From Macrobrachium rosenbergii (taxonomy: Eukaryota; Arthropoda; Malacostraca; Decapoda; Palaemonidae), in contig NC_089768.1 of NCBI RefSeq assembly GCF_040412425.1, forward strand, positions 699,001 through 763,000: a stretch of DNA of 64,000 nt. The letters are read 5' to 3'. Made by a program: the position numbers and the translations under genes. Below are positions 1 through 11,539 of the stretch, piece after piece (positions within the stretch are counted from its first letter, which is position 1; every line of letters begins with the position of its first letter). The notes beneath the pieces are model-generated. The model was not told the origin of the DNA and made no database searches. It worked only from the letters and a program-made list of their open reading frames with translations.

Positions 1-339
1 GAGATGAGAGGGGGGAAAACACTAAAGCAGGCCCTTCCTTGATCCCTCTAGTCAGAAAACCATTCCTCTACTTGGCAAAGAGCTTTCTTCGATGACTTAG
101 AAATCGGCGATAAAACATCACCAAAATCCGGTCTCTGACCGGCAAATTTAAGAACAAAGCTGACCAAGATGCTCTGTGTTGACTCAAGCGTCGGCAGAAA
201 CATAATGACGAATGTTTGCCGAGTAGTTCCTGATACTCTCGTTGGTGGGTGAGACCAATCACCTGCACTAAATTGAAGCGCTAACCTGCAAATTTTTTAA
301 TTTAAGCTGCCGATGCAAGAGAAACTCTTAGCTAATGTA
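1..339. other. Unassigned sequence at window start
   Basis: No coding region, repeat or RNA gene that I can recognise. A 66-codon open frame on the minus strand (68-268) has no motif I know. It could be the interior of the Tigger-like element that ends at 537, but I cannot show that. Confidence 0.3.
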
Positions 340-537
340 ATTACTGGGTAAACTGCACATATAAAAAGTGCAATTAGTCATTAAAATATGAAAATAAAGT
401 AATTAGTGAATATTTCTGAGTGAAAAATACCGCGAATGGGCGAATTTTCCACGAATAATGGGTAGATACGTTCCACAGATCCCGCGAATACGTGAGTCCG
501 CAAATTGTGAGAACGCGAATATGGGGGGGGTTTACTG
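340..537 (-). mobile_element. Tigger/mariner-like terminal fragment inserted at TA
   Basis: Read on the minus strand the segment starts CAGTAAACCCCCCC and continues with repeated ATTCGCG-type words. A diverged relative lies on the plus strand at 40424-40600. The terminus abuts a TA (538-539). In DIRS-A copy 2 the matching place (about 33300) reads ...GATAGGAGTATCTC, so the TA is the target dinucleotide inside DIRS-A copy 1. TA targeting and a CAGT-type end fit the Tc1/mariner superfamily, especially Tigger-like elements. No transposase is visible and the other end was not found. Confidence 0.55.
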
Positions 538-539
538 TA

Positions 540-1576
540 CTCCTATCAAGAGGTCCCTGTCATCCATCCACCAGTGAAGGTCCTCTCTCACCTCCTCAGA
601 AAGAGAGATGAGAAAGGACTGGGACCAGTACTCCTTTAGTCTCCATTGTAGAGACCGCATGTGAAGATGCCCATGAGGTACCAGCTTCTCCAGTGACGAC
701 AGGTGACTGATGACGACTTGCCATTGCTGGGCTGGCTGCTCCTGTCAAGACAGGAACAGCTGTGCTGCCTGCCTGAACCTGCTGATACGAGAGTCCGAGG
801 GAAAGACTCTCGCTGCTACCGTGTCTATCAGCATGCCAGGTACTTTATCCTCTGCTTGGGGGTGAGATCTGACTTCTCGAGATTCACCATGATCCTAAGA
901 TCGCGGCAAAACTCGAGGAGTCGATCCCTGTCCTGCAGCAACTGCAAGCGGAAGCTCGCCAGGACCAGCCAGTCGTCGAGATACCTCAGTAGACATACCC
1001 CGTACAAGCGGGCCTAAGCTGACACGAGAGAGAAGACTCATGAAAACCTGGGGAGCGGTCGAGAGCCGAAGCAGAGTGCCCTGAATTGGAAGACCGTCTC
1101 CCTGAGGATAAAGTGGAGGTACTTATGAGAGGACGGATGAATGGGTATTTGGAAACACGTATCCCTCAAGTCCACCATAAGCATGAAGTCGTTCTCCATG
1201 ATGGAAGTGAGCACAGAGCGTGCCGTTTCCATCGTGAACCGAGTCTGGCGAACGAATCGGTTCAGGGGAGACAGGTCTATGACTGGTCTCCATCCCCCTG
1301 TGGCTTTCTCTACGAGGAAGACACGGCTGAAAGAGCCTGGAGACCGGTCTGACACGACTTCCACAGCACCCTTGCTCAGCATGGCTTGCACTTCTTGCTG
1401 TAGTACAGAGTTCTTTGGACGTAGGTGCAGAGACGGACCGGAGAATAGGTGAGGGGCCGGGACTCGAAGGGTAGTAGATATCCCTTCCGAAGGACATCCA
1501 CTATCCAAGTCTCGGCTCCATGTTGCTGCCATGTTGTCCAATGGCTTGATAGGCACCCCCCCACCTTCGGCAGCAT
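540..1576 (-). pseudogene. pol: DIRS-A reverse transcriptase, copy 1 (truncated)
   Basis: Reverse transcriptase of the DIRS type. The open part 1556-1038 encodes GGWRPVIDLSPLNRF, then the motif A region VDLRDTCFQIPIH (family form DLKDAYFHIPIH, so Ala-Tyr is replaced by Thr-Cys) and FQFRALCFG. A frame change follows near 1060, where GLSTAPQVF is expected. The catalytic YLDD box is present at 972-983 in the next frame (YLDDWLVL). Reading continues towards the RNase H start, WWMDD at about 570, and is then cut at 540. The motif change, the frameshift and the truncation make this copy inactive. Confidence 0.75.
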
Positions 1577-4500
1577 TTGGGGGGGAACGCTGCCCCTAGC
1601 GTTTCCCCCTTCTTCTTCTTCCCCTTGCCCCCTTTTCCGGATTGCAAAGCAAGCTGAAAGGGACAGGAAGATCCACCCTCTCCAGAGGAAGAAGGCTGGG
1701 TGTTCCCACGAGATCCCTTAGAAGACTGGGACTTCTTAGGGGCCGAGGAAGTGCTAGCCTGACCCGAGGGCCTGGCCGCAGTGTAATGTGAAGACCCGGA
1801 GGTCTTGGCCATGGCCTCGTGAACAAGCCGGTTGCTGTCATCGGCTCAACGCTTGTCCACCGCAGCGTCCACCAACTCTCGAGGGAAGAGAGAGGTAAAC
1901 CCCAGCAACGGTCTGTTCCGCAGGGTCACTGCCTACTCAGGCCCCGCGGACCTGGAGAAGTGAGAAAGAATGGTGTCCCTTTGCCTCAGGGCCAGGTTAG
2001 CCCACAGGTTTGCCGTCTGGTGGGCGAGGTAGGAGATGGCTCTACCTCCAGACTGGCAGTCTCCCAAAAGCAGAGGTCCAGGTCAACCTGCTTAGGAGGC
2101 AATGACCTCTCCGATGGCATATAAAAACGCTTCTGGCGAGGCAAAATAGGGGGAAGTAGCTTTCCAAGTGGTTCGATCGGAGAGAATTGTCCTGCCCAGA
2201 CACAATACCATTCACCTGATCGAGTACCCACTCGGCAAACGTGGACCACAGCAGCCCCACCGAAGCCTTGGGTTCCTTCTTGGGTCCCCAATAGGATTGG
2301 AGGCGCGACGGACGATCCACAGACGAAGCCGTGGTCCCTTCCCCGAGGTCACTGTGCTAGTGAATCAGTGTAGTTACCTCAGCAAACGTCCTCTGTATCT
2401 CGGGGGTGTCCGCATCTTGAGGAAGAGGACCCTCGAGTCCTTCCAGGGTGCGGTCCTCCCGATCTACTCTCCCTGCAGGAGGGAGAAACTCAGCAGACCC
2501 CCGTGATCCATCCTGCACCACGCGGGCGTATGACCTGGCCGAACCGAGGACTGAGCCAGGCATGTACGCCCCCAAGGTAGAACTCTGGGAAGACAACTCG
2601 CCGGAGTTCTTCCTGTCTGACTCGTGCCCCATGGGAGGTGCCCAGGGGGTAGAGGGGACAGGCGAGGAGGATCGGGCACTCCCACTGGTCTTGCTGGCAG
2701 AACCAACAGGAGCAGTGGGCCGGGAGCAGTAGCCAACCCACGGTGGTGATGGCAACCTGGGTTGAGGGGAGCAAGGCGGCTCACGCAAGCCAAGCACTCG
2801 GCTCCCCCGAGCCAGGCTGGCTGCGCGAACGTGGCTGGGGACTGGGAGGAGCCAAGTGCACAGCTGGCTGGCGTGAGCCTGCGCTGTCCTCTGGACGAGC
2901 CCCAGTCTTCTTCGAGGTCAAAGCCTCTCGGGAAGACTAAGCAGGGGACCTCTTCTCTGCCTCCCCGGGTGTCCAGACCTGAGGGACCGGTGCACCTTCC
3001 CGGGAAACTGGCTTGGTACTAGAAGAAGTACCAGCAGGAAGAGTCGGGGCACCTGCATCCCCAGACCCTTTCTCTCGTCCCACACCCAAGTCCATACGGA
3101 GAGAAGTTTCTCCCGTACCAGACTGTGGTACTCGGGTCTCCTTAGACTCGGGTACTCGGAGCAACTCGCGAGCAAGTGTCCGACACAGTCCCGCTGGCCT
3201 TAGAAGCAGGCTTCTTTGGCGCAGCGGGGGGAGTGCAAACCGCAATATGCACGCCCTCAGCTCCCGATACGACTGACCTGGGGGTCAAAGCAACGGTTCC
3301 CTGATTCGTGGACTGGGAAGAGCCAACGAGAGACCCCACTGCCTTCCTTGTGGAAGGAAGCAGTCCCTTAGAGGTCTCAGTGCAAGACTTCTTGGGGGGG
3401 GGGGGGGACAGGCTTCTTCTTCCTTGGCTGGTGAGCCTTGGAAGGAGAAGAGGAAGAAGAGGTAGCAGACGACGACAATGACGACGAAGACGACGACACC
3501 TTCCTCGATCTCTTCTTCGACTTCTTCGCCATTTTCCTCAGGATCGTAGTCAGGTCCCCCAACCTCGGAGGAGCAGCAGAAGGCACAGGAGCGCCACGGA
3601 ACAGGCGCAACCCGGGTAGTGGAGACGGTGCTCGGGCCAGCAGCTAGCAGGGCAGATACAGCAGCGCGGGAGCCAGGTCAGTCCAGAGACGAAACCATGG
3701 TTGGAGGCATGGGTGGCGCATGGGGAGCCAGGCCGGGGCGAGTGTCAGGGAAACAAGGAGCCGGAACCGTAATCAAGAATGAGCGTGGGTCAGCAACAGG
3801 GACAGGCATTGACATGTAGGGCACCAATGATGTTACCATGTGCGAGGGGCCAGGAACCCAGGAGGCAGCAGCACGGAGTGGTACGTGGCAGGAGCGGCCG
3901 ACACCTGGGTGTCCGAGTGTGAGGCCACCGTCACAGACAGCTTGCTGAATGACAACATGGTTACAGTCGTGGTGGTGGAAGCGGTGGCTGTGTGGGTTGT
4001 CACTAGAGCGCCAGACAAGTGTGACACCAGACCCTCCAGTAACAGGACGCCAGGCAAACCCAGGTGCAGCCAGGCAGAGGTGAGATCGGGTACCTGGCCA
4101 ACAGAGGACGCTTCCACACCCAAAACCTGAGGACAGAGTCGGGTCAAAAAGGGAAGCCTCTTCTCGCTCCGGGGGAAAAAATTCACCCCCCGAATGAGGA
4201 GAGGCCCCAGAGAGGATGTCCTGGGCAACCGCTCCCCCGATGAAATGAATGAGGAAGGGGAGGAGGAGTCCTCACCCAAGGGAAAGGCAGCATGAAGGGG
4301 AAGCTTGCCGGGAGGGAGAAACAATCCCGACGGATCAGCCACCACGGGAGTTGTCGGGGGCGCGTTACCCTCGGACGATTCCTTAGCGGGCCTCCTTCAG
4401 TAACGTCTCCTCCCTTCAAACTTCTCCCACTGCTCGAGAGACCAGGAGCAACACTCATTACAAGGCGAAGCGCGTGAACACACACGCCTCTTGCAGGTGG

Positions 4501-4600
4501 GGCAGAGGGCGTGTGGGTCCGTGTCAACGCTAGATCTAAAAGTATGGCATTTTTTGCCTCTTACCCCTGGACACACACACTGGGGGCAGGAAGGCTTTAA
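1501..4600 (-). pseudogene. gag: DIRS-A gag-like ORF1, copy 1 (frameshifted)
   Basis: Structural protein gene of the DIRS element. The amino end (about 4600-4400) encodes a cysteine cluster with DPHALCPTC and PCNEC, shared with the fragment at 21132. The middle is low-complexity, with a basic and Ser-rich block KKSKKRSRKVSSSSSS at 3377-3610. The part around 2300-1800 carries SYWGPKKEPKASVG and VNGIVSGQDNS, nearly the same as copy 2. The carboxyl end (1812-1501) is Ser/Lys rich, with KGGKGKKKKG. Several frames are needed to read it through, so it is broken. A poly-G run at 3394-3407 and other short runs coincide with frame changes. The gag end overlaps the RT start by about 55 bp in another frame, as expected for these compact elements. 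Confidence 0.65.
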
Positions 4601-4635
4601 AAATTAAAGGCTTATCAGCACTGGGAAAAGTTCAA

Positions 4636-4698
4636 AAATTAAATAAAAATAAATAAATAAGAATAAATTAAATAAATAAATAAATAAAAATAAATAAA
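4636..4698. repeat. (AAAT)n tract in DIRS-A 5' leader
   Basis: AAAT/AAATA units lie between the left ITR and gag of copy 1. The same leader position in the 20862 fragment holds only a short T-rich stretch, so the tract probably expanded after insertion. Confidence 0.8.
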
Positions 4699-4699
4699 T

Positions 4700-4908
4700 C
4701 AGGCAAAGAGCGAGAGAACAACATTCGCAGTCTACGATGGCCGAAAGTAAATTGGAATGTTGACATCCGAGGCAGGCGGTGCTCCCGCCTCCCGGACGGT
4801 ACTTAACTGCCTAACCACCTTGTTTGAAAGTTCAACGGCCATTTCCAGCCTACGCTGAAAGTAATTCCTAATGTAAAGGACCGACGGTTTGTATATCGTG
4901 TCGGAACA
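4700..4908 (-). repeat. Left inverted terminal repeat of DIRS-A copy 1
   Basis: The minus strand reads GTTCCGACACGATATAC, then TCCTTTACATTAGGAATTA, and later TTGAACTTTCAAACAAGG. Related left ends occur at 20862, 21873, 22117 and 40658, and in inverted form at 35800-36045 and 45110-45315. The 18-base form TTGAACTTTCAAACAAGG is the A1-type variant used below to separate subfamilies. Confidence 0.8.
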
Positions 4909-5347
4909 AAGTACAGTAAATGGTAATGGGTGAGGAATAAACCCACAAAAATCCCACAAAGTTAATCGAGAGACTACAAGACGCTTAGAGACAAAGTACA
5001 GTATGTCTTATCAAGCTGTTGGCTGGGAAACAATTGGGGAAGCTTAGGGAGGTTCGGACCAGGCCAGACAAGGGGAGAGGAAACTAGTGGTTTTCAGTAA
5101 ATCGAGTCTACGGTCAGCCGAGTCCTATATATGAAGGTGTAGGGAGTACTTGTGTCGGAACAAACAAAGATTTAAAATATCTCATTAGCCTAACGGTAAG
5201 TTTGAGACCGATTTTTGCATGCTTTTTGCACTGAGCATATCAAAAAGACCTAAGAATAAAGCAAAAAAATTCCAATACTGTATTGAGATCTGGTATTAAA
5301 GTAAACAGTAAAAGAAAAAATGTCCACTATCTACCTACAGTACTTTG
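4909..5347. other. Non-coding sequence without recognised content
   Basis: AT-rich flank of DIRS-A copy 1. A short TGTCGGAAC word at about 5154 resembles a DIRS-A tip but is too short to support a call. Confidence 0.4.
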
Positions 5348-5715
5348 GAAATTGATTTTCCTATTCTTTTTGTGTTGCCGATGAAGGGGGTGGTGGCGTT
5401 TACTGTTGATCAATTATTATGAACCTCATAGGCTATGTGTCCAAAGTGGTTGGGAACCCTTTGAGAATGTGGGCTTTTGGGTGGGGGGGAAACGTTGGGA
5501 GAAAGACCAGACTGCAACGTCCTTGTTATTAGGGAGCCATATGTTTAAGAAGGGACTGGCTAAGGAAACCTATTATAAAAGGAACTACACTGACCTAATG
5601 TACCCTAACCTAACCTTGCAGGCCGTGTTATTTAGCCGGGGGGGAGGGAGGGGGGCTCTGCCCCTCAGTGAAGGAAACTCCACTTTTTACCAAAAGCTCC
5701 CCTGTAAGGAGAGGT
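5348..5715 (+). repeat. Interspersed repeat R1, copy 1
   Basis: About 370 bp match, by eye, the reverse complement of 21491-21872. Shared words are AATTGATTTTCC, AAGAAGGGACTGGCTAA, TATAAAAGGAACTACA and GGAAACTCCACTTTTTA. There is no convincing open frame and no terminal structure that I recognise. It may be a SINE or non-autonomous element. Confidence 0.65.
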
Positions 5716-5746
5716 TAGACTAATTACAGGTTATTACAGTCGACCA

Positions 5747-5995
5747 ACAAAAAATAACGGTCAATTATTGATAAGCAACCAGAAATAACGGTCACTTCTG
5801 GATAAGCAACCAGAAATAACGGTCAATTATTGATAAGCAACCAGAAATAACGGTCACTTCTGGATAAGCAACCAGAAATAGCGGTCACTTCTGGATAAGC
5901 AACCAGAAATAACGGTCAATTATTAATAAGCAACCAGAAATAACGGTCAATTATTAATAAGCAACCAGAAATAGCGGTCACTTCTGGATAAGCAG
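5747..5995 (+). repeat. 31-bp minisatellite, 8 units of two variants
   Basis: The unit is AAATAACGGTCA followed by either ATTATTGATA or CTTCTGGATA, then AGCAACCAG. With P for the ATTATT form and Q for the CTTCTG form, the order is P Q P Q Q P P Q. There are no spacers, so this is an ordinary tandem array. Confidence 0.9.
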
Positions 5996-6378
5996 CCAAA
6001 ACTTCGTTCTGCCATAAACTCGCCTGCGGGGATCTAGGCTACGGCAGATCAGCCCTAGTCTGGGCTACCTGCAACCGCAAAACCAGGCCTCGGTTAACAA
6101 TCTCACACCTGAAAGCAAAAGGGAGTAATCCTAAGGTTAGGACGGAAGGATAAACCATCCTACAGTACCCTAGGATACCAGTATCGTCATGGCCCGTGCC
6201 CTACGCCAAGACTAACCCATCCCATAATATTTCTTTCCTCACCTATTTCGATGCGATGACTCAGTGATCTGACATTATTAATGCATTGAAACTGATTCTC
6301 TTCGACACTTGGGTTAATACATGACACTGTTTAAAGTACACTTGGAAACGTTACTCTTAAAGACGTTTGTTAAACAGA
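5996..6378. other. Non-coding sequence without recognised content
   Basis: I see no open frame, repeat or RNA gene here beyond the start of a short (GA)n tract at its right edge. Confidence 0.4.
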
Positions 6379-6487
6379 TGAGAGAGAGAGAGAGAGAGAG
6401 GTTCTCGTAAGATTCCAGCAGCACCGATTTACTTTTCAGCGACTATCGTACATGAGACCTTAAAGTTGACATTCCATGAGATGTTCT

Positions 6488-6582
<95 letters not shown>
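6379..6582. repeat. (GA)n microsatellites
   Basis: A short GA tract at 6379-6400 and a long, nearly pure one of about 90 bp at 6491-6582. Confidence 0.95.
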
Positions 6583-7468
<886 letters not shown>

Positions 7469-7522
7469 CGCTGGCAGTTCGTACACTCTTTTAGTAATTA
7501 ATTTAGTGTTGGTAAATTATAG

Positions 7523-7678
7523 TGTGAGGTACAAGAAATGTCAGAAGTGAAAGACTGATCCTTTATTATTCTTGACAGGTGTTGTAAGGGCGTCAAATCG
7601 CGCCTCTCTTTCCTTGTGTTTCTCCTTTTCAGATGTAAATTAATCACGTCATGTATTTTACCTGTCTTTATTTCAGTC
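7523..7678. mobile_element. Gypsy-2-type LTR pieces in head-to-head orientation
   Basis: 7523-7570 is the reverse complement of the last 50 bp of the gypsy-2 LTR (TGTGAGGTACAAGAAATGTC). 7583-7678 is the first 95 bp of the same LTR in plus orientation (TGTAAGGGCGTCAAATCGC, later TTAATCACGTCATGTA). The middle of the LTR is missing, and the two ends face opposite ways within 160 bp, so this is a rearranged relic. Confidence 0.7.
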
Positions 7679-7702
7679 TCGTACCTCTGACTTTTCTTAG
7701 AG

Positions 7703-8042
7703 CTGGTTTATTGATGATGTGACCCCCTTAAAAAACGGCGTGCGGACGTCTGCGTATACGCAGGGACCGGGCGTACGAAAATTTACAAGTGACCTGAGGT
7801 CAAACTCTTTCTCTACACAAAACAGGACAGGTACATATAGAAAACATGATGATTAACAATAGCTGGTTGGACATAAAAATACTCTGACACATATACGTGG
7901 TACAAGGGCAAATGAACAGATAGTAAATATACAATTCACAATAATGATGATAAGATTGTGTTTGTTCGACCTTAGGTCACGTGAAGGTACCGCAAAAAAC
8001 GGGATGTTCATCATAGAGAACCCATTGAGCGGGGACTTTACG
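7703..8042 (-). mobile_element. Gypsy-1-type 3' LTR (copy 1c)
   Basis: Matches the gypsy-1a LTR at 11118-11485. Shared parts include CTGGTTTATTG, GGCGTGTGGAC-like sequence, CCGAGGTCA-like sequence and GAGCGGGGACTTTAC next to a C-rich (minus-strand G-rich) polypurine tract. The match fades at the low-coordinate end, after the AATAAA signal on the minus strand, so the LTR tip is lost. Confidence 0.7.
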
Positions 8043-8556
8043 ATACTCCCCCCCGCCCCGCAAGACGTGTGTAACGTCTGATCAAAGCAGGTATCTGTTG
8101 GGGCAGAGGAGGGGGCCCCACCTTCTCGATGTCAGCTGTGGGGGGGGGTGGTCGTCTTCTTCAGTGCCCTGTGGATGGGTGTGTTGGGTTGCCCTCCTGC
8201 CCGGTCCCGGGGCCTTCCAGGGGTGCCCACGAGGTATTCTTGTGGATGGGGCAGGCTGTGGGGGTGCCATCTCCTGCGGGGGCCTTTGGGAAGTGCCCCC
8301 AACGTCTACCTCCAGAAATGCGGGCTTGAGGCGGTCTATCAATACCCAGTCTTCCTTCCCGTAGACGGCTACCCAGAATGCCGTCTTGTTCCTCACAAGC
8401 ACGAGGAAAGGCCCCCTGTAGGGCCTGGTTAAGGGTGGACACATGGCATCGTCCCTGACGAAGACGTGGGTGGCGGAGGACATGAAGGGCAACATCCTGT
8501 CGGTATATGTCCGCCGGCAGGGGGCGAACTTCCCAACCCTGTCGCGGAGCACTCAA
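8043..8556 (-). pseudogene. pol: Gypsy-1c pol remnant: integrase carboxyl end
   Basis: Only the last part of a Ty3/gypsy polyprotein remains. It encodes VGKFAPCRRTYTDRM, then PPLTRPYRGPFLVL and DWVLIDRLKPAFLE, which align with the ends of gypsy-1a and gypsy-1b. This segment follows the catalytic core and probably helps target or bind DNA. The Pro-rich tail ends close to the polypurine tract and LTR at 8042. The upstream side is cut at about 8556 and none of the DDE core is present. The remaining frame is open for about 156 codons, but it is a 5'-truncated relic. Confidence 0.8.
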
Positions 8557-9221
8557 TAAACAATTCTAAGGGCAAAATGTCGTGACTGAAAAGCCTTCAC
8601 TTGTATTTTACTGTGTTGGGGGTGGGAGCAGGTCTCTGGCAAAGAATGACAAAGGGCGACCGCACTCATGGCACTATACACTAGTTCACATTGAATGTCC
8701 GTTCACGTGGTGACAGAGGAACTGGCCGAGTCAGGAGGGTCAGGTGATGATGGGGGCGGGCGCCCTCTCAGCGTCTCATAGCGATCTCCCGCTCGTCTGG
8801 CTAACTGCAAAGATCTTCCTGTCCTGGCACCTTTTAAGGCATCTGCTGAGGGTAGGGGCCCCGATGTCAGGCCCGTATGGTGACTGTGCCCAAGATGTAT
8901 CATCTTCCAGGTGTTTTGACCGTCTGCTTGCATCTCCCCAGGTGTCCTGTGGAAAGACAATTCAGCACGATCACTCTGCCTCATAAAATGGTTGTTTTAA
9001 GCAGCTTAGTTCATTTAAGCTGCTTAAAGGAGTGGCACTCAACCCCTTATCCTTGCCCCTTTTGATCGTGCCATCCAAATATCTGTCCCAAGTAAGGGAA
9101 GGGACAGATCAGAATACTGATAAGTTTTATGTGTTGGTATCTGGGTCAACCTGGGTCGGCTATGCAGCGACAATCCAACTCTCAACATGCTAAAGGGTTG
9201 GCTTTTAGTGACTTCCTGCTA

Positions 9222-9225
<4 letters not shown>
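8557..9225. other. Non-coding sequence without recognised content
   Basis: No repeat shared with the rest of the window and no recognisable protein. Short GC-richer frames at 8703-9065 on both strands have no motifs. Confidence 0.35.
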
Positions 9226-9311
<86 letters not shown>

Positions 9312-9370
9312 TGTGTGTGTGTATATGTGTGTATATATACTGTATATATATATATATAAATATATATAAT
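9226..9370. repeat. (TA)n with TG/TA interruptions
   Basis: Pure TA at 9226-9306, then a mixed TGTG/TATA tract to about 9370. Confidence 0.95.
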
Positions 9371-10956
9371 GCTGTTTCCTCTAATAGGCTAAGGCTCCAG
9401 AGGAAATGCGGCACATTAGTTACTGTCACATTTCAAACTTTTTCTATTGAAATGTGGTTGAACCCTGAATTAAAAACTTAGACAACAGATGCTTCATACT
9501 TGTGTACGTATACTCCCCTACACTATGCACTGTCCACCACTGTTACACACTCTCTTGTGCTTCTCGAGCTCATCTAGTTACCCTTTTTCTGTACACCTAT
9601 ACTTTTCTTAGTTTCAGTTTTCCTTGGGTCATATATACTACACACAGATTTTATTTCAGACATCAGTTCATTCTTTCATTTCCTTTAAAGTTTGCAAGAT
9701 ATTCCCTTCATCCAGTTTAACACTGGGCTTCACAAACATCCAACCTGCTACGTTCCTTGCTTCAACTTGACTATTCTGCGGTTCACTCCTTATTCCTCAT
9801 AACATCATCTGTTTCATTCACTCCAACTTTCCACATGAATCAGCTACTTCTAAGCATCCCCCATTCGTATTATGGGTTTAATGTTCTTTATAACTTTATT
9901 CCTTCTTCATTTGCTCATAAGTTCCTGTGAATTTAGACCCTTATGTTTTATAGAAATGGAAAATGATAGTACTCTGTCGTTATGGATTACCTAATACATA
10001 GAAGACTTGATGTGCCTACAAACACTGTTAACAAAAATCTACTCTATTCGAGTCAAACCAATAAAGTAAAAAAACCAGTTCGCACATATGTTTATCCCTG
10101 AATATATTGGTGATGAAGTAAGCAGCTGGCCAATCTCCTTCCAGGGAACTGAACTCATCCCTGTTCCACCACTGGTCATGAGAAACCTGTGCATTAACAT
10201 AGTCCTAGGAGGAAGGACTGGATTCACACGAGGCAAAAAGTTTGCACCCTAACTGACTGACGGCGAGGTGAAGAGATGAAGATTCAGCGCTAGGGCGACA
10301 TAAGTAATAAGATAAAATATTAATATAAAACTTTTTTAATGTGTTCGTGAAATGATCTTTCCCTTTGTATTAATGAATATAATAGCTCTCATTTGATATC
10401 CGCATATTTGTACTGAAGACTGTTTAAAATAATGATAAGCTCTTGCCAAAGTTATTTGTGTTGTGGATTTTGAAAGCATAATTCTGGTCTCATGTCCCAG
10501 AAGAATCACATGTCTGCATTATATGCTGTAGTGGGGTAATGCCTTCAGTGTATCTCAAGTGGTTCACTGTAAGTATTGCTATAGGGTGTTTGCAGCCTAC
10601 CTTGGCCCCTAGCTGAACTCACTTTTTAGCCTTTTATTTTACCTCCAGTCCTTCTTCATTTCTTCAGTCTTACTGTCCAACATCTCTAAGTATTACTTCT
10701 TTGAATAATAGTGGGATTTCTCCTAGGCCCACCTTTAGATCCTTGTACTCCATTTCATTTATTTTTTGGATCACTTTCTCTTGCTGTCCAGCCACTCCAA
10801 CTAACTTTTTTCACTGTCTTAAGTGCTGAGTGGCCAAAAATGCTTCCGTGATTGGCTTGACAGCCTGAATTTTATAAAAGCATAAAAGATAGAGTGCCTG
10901 TGTTCTAAATAGTTATTAAAGCATATCTATGTGCATTATCACACTGTAACACTGTG
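9371..10956. other. Non-coding sequence without recognised content
   Basis: AT-rich, with no open frame above background and no copy elsewhere in the window. It could be host intergenic or intronic DNA. Confidence 0.4.
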
Positions 10957-11064
10957 AGGGGTAAGGGCTACCTTTAGGTTTGTGAATTACAATTAGTCAT
11001 ACATTTCTACGGGGGTAAGGACTACCTTTAGGTTTGTGAATTACAATTAGTCATACATTTCTAC
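10957..11064 (+). repeat. 54-bp tandem duplication
   Basis: GGGTAAGGGCTACCTTTAGG... repeats once with a 54-bp period and about one mismatch, ending CATACATTTCTACG both times. It lies just outside the gypsy-1a LTR. Confidence 0.9.
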
Positions 11065-11117
11065 GTATTACTTAGGTGAAAGGTTGTGTTTGAGGTGACT
11101 GATTGCATGCCTGAACT

Positions 11118-11485
11118 TGTAAGAGGTATAAAATAATGAGCAGGTGGACATGTACTACTGGTTTATTGGGAAAGCAGGTCGCCTTATAAAGCGGCGTGTG
11201 GACATCACACAAAGGCATACAATAGGATATAGGTGACCCGAGGTCACTTGTTCTCGATGTGACACAGGACAGGTGAATACAAATGACATGAAAAGTAAAA
11301 TTACAAGAACTGACACTATAATGTTCTGACACGTGTACAATGTAAAACAGGCATAAATAAATCAGTATAAGATAGGTATTTACATAGATAAAATGTGGCT
11401 ATTTAGCGTGACCTAGGCTTGTGGGAAAGGCACCGCAGAAAACGGGAGGTTCACCACAGAAAACCTGTTGAGCGGGGACTTTACA
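11118..11485 (-). repeat. Gypsy-1a 3' LTR
   Basis: About 368 bp. On the minus strand it begins TGTAAAGTCCCCGC directly after a G-rich polypurine tract and ends CCTCTTACA, giving TGTAA/TTACA inverted tips. An AATAAA on the minus strand near 11160-11170 is a likely polyadenylation signal. The boundaries are set by tip symmetry and comparison with 7703-8042. Confidence 0.7.
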
Positions 11486-11539
11486 ATACTCATACTCCCC
11501 CCCCAACAAGATGTAGGTAATGTCTGATCAAACTAGGTA

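Larger units (their letters stand above)
540..4908 (-). mobile_element. DIRS-A copy 1, 3'-truncated DIRS1-type retrotransposon
   Basis: In element orientation (high to low coordinates) it has a left ITR (4908-4700), a 5' leader with an AAAT tract, gag (about 4600-1501) and the first part of the reverse transcriptase/RNase H region. It stops at 540 where the Tigger-like end begins. The RNase H tail, tyrosine recombinase, ICR and right ITR are missing or lie outside the window. The gag and RT order and sequence match DIRS-A copy 2 (22117-36045) closely by eye, and several regions read the same peptides. The 5' gag resembles the fragment at 20862-21490, not copies 2 and 3, so I call it subfamily A1. 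Confidence 0.8.

Noticed and set aside
1086..1452. Plus-strand frames opposite DIRS-A copy 1
   Set aside because: Antisense shadows of the reverse transcriptase.
3377..3610. Separate Ser/Lys-rich protein gene
   Set aside because: It is the low-complexity middle of DIRS-A gag; the same block occurs in copy 2 at 23880-24000.
5747..5995. CRISPR-like array
   Set aside because: Units are directly adjacent with no spacers, and the DNA is eukaryotic.
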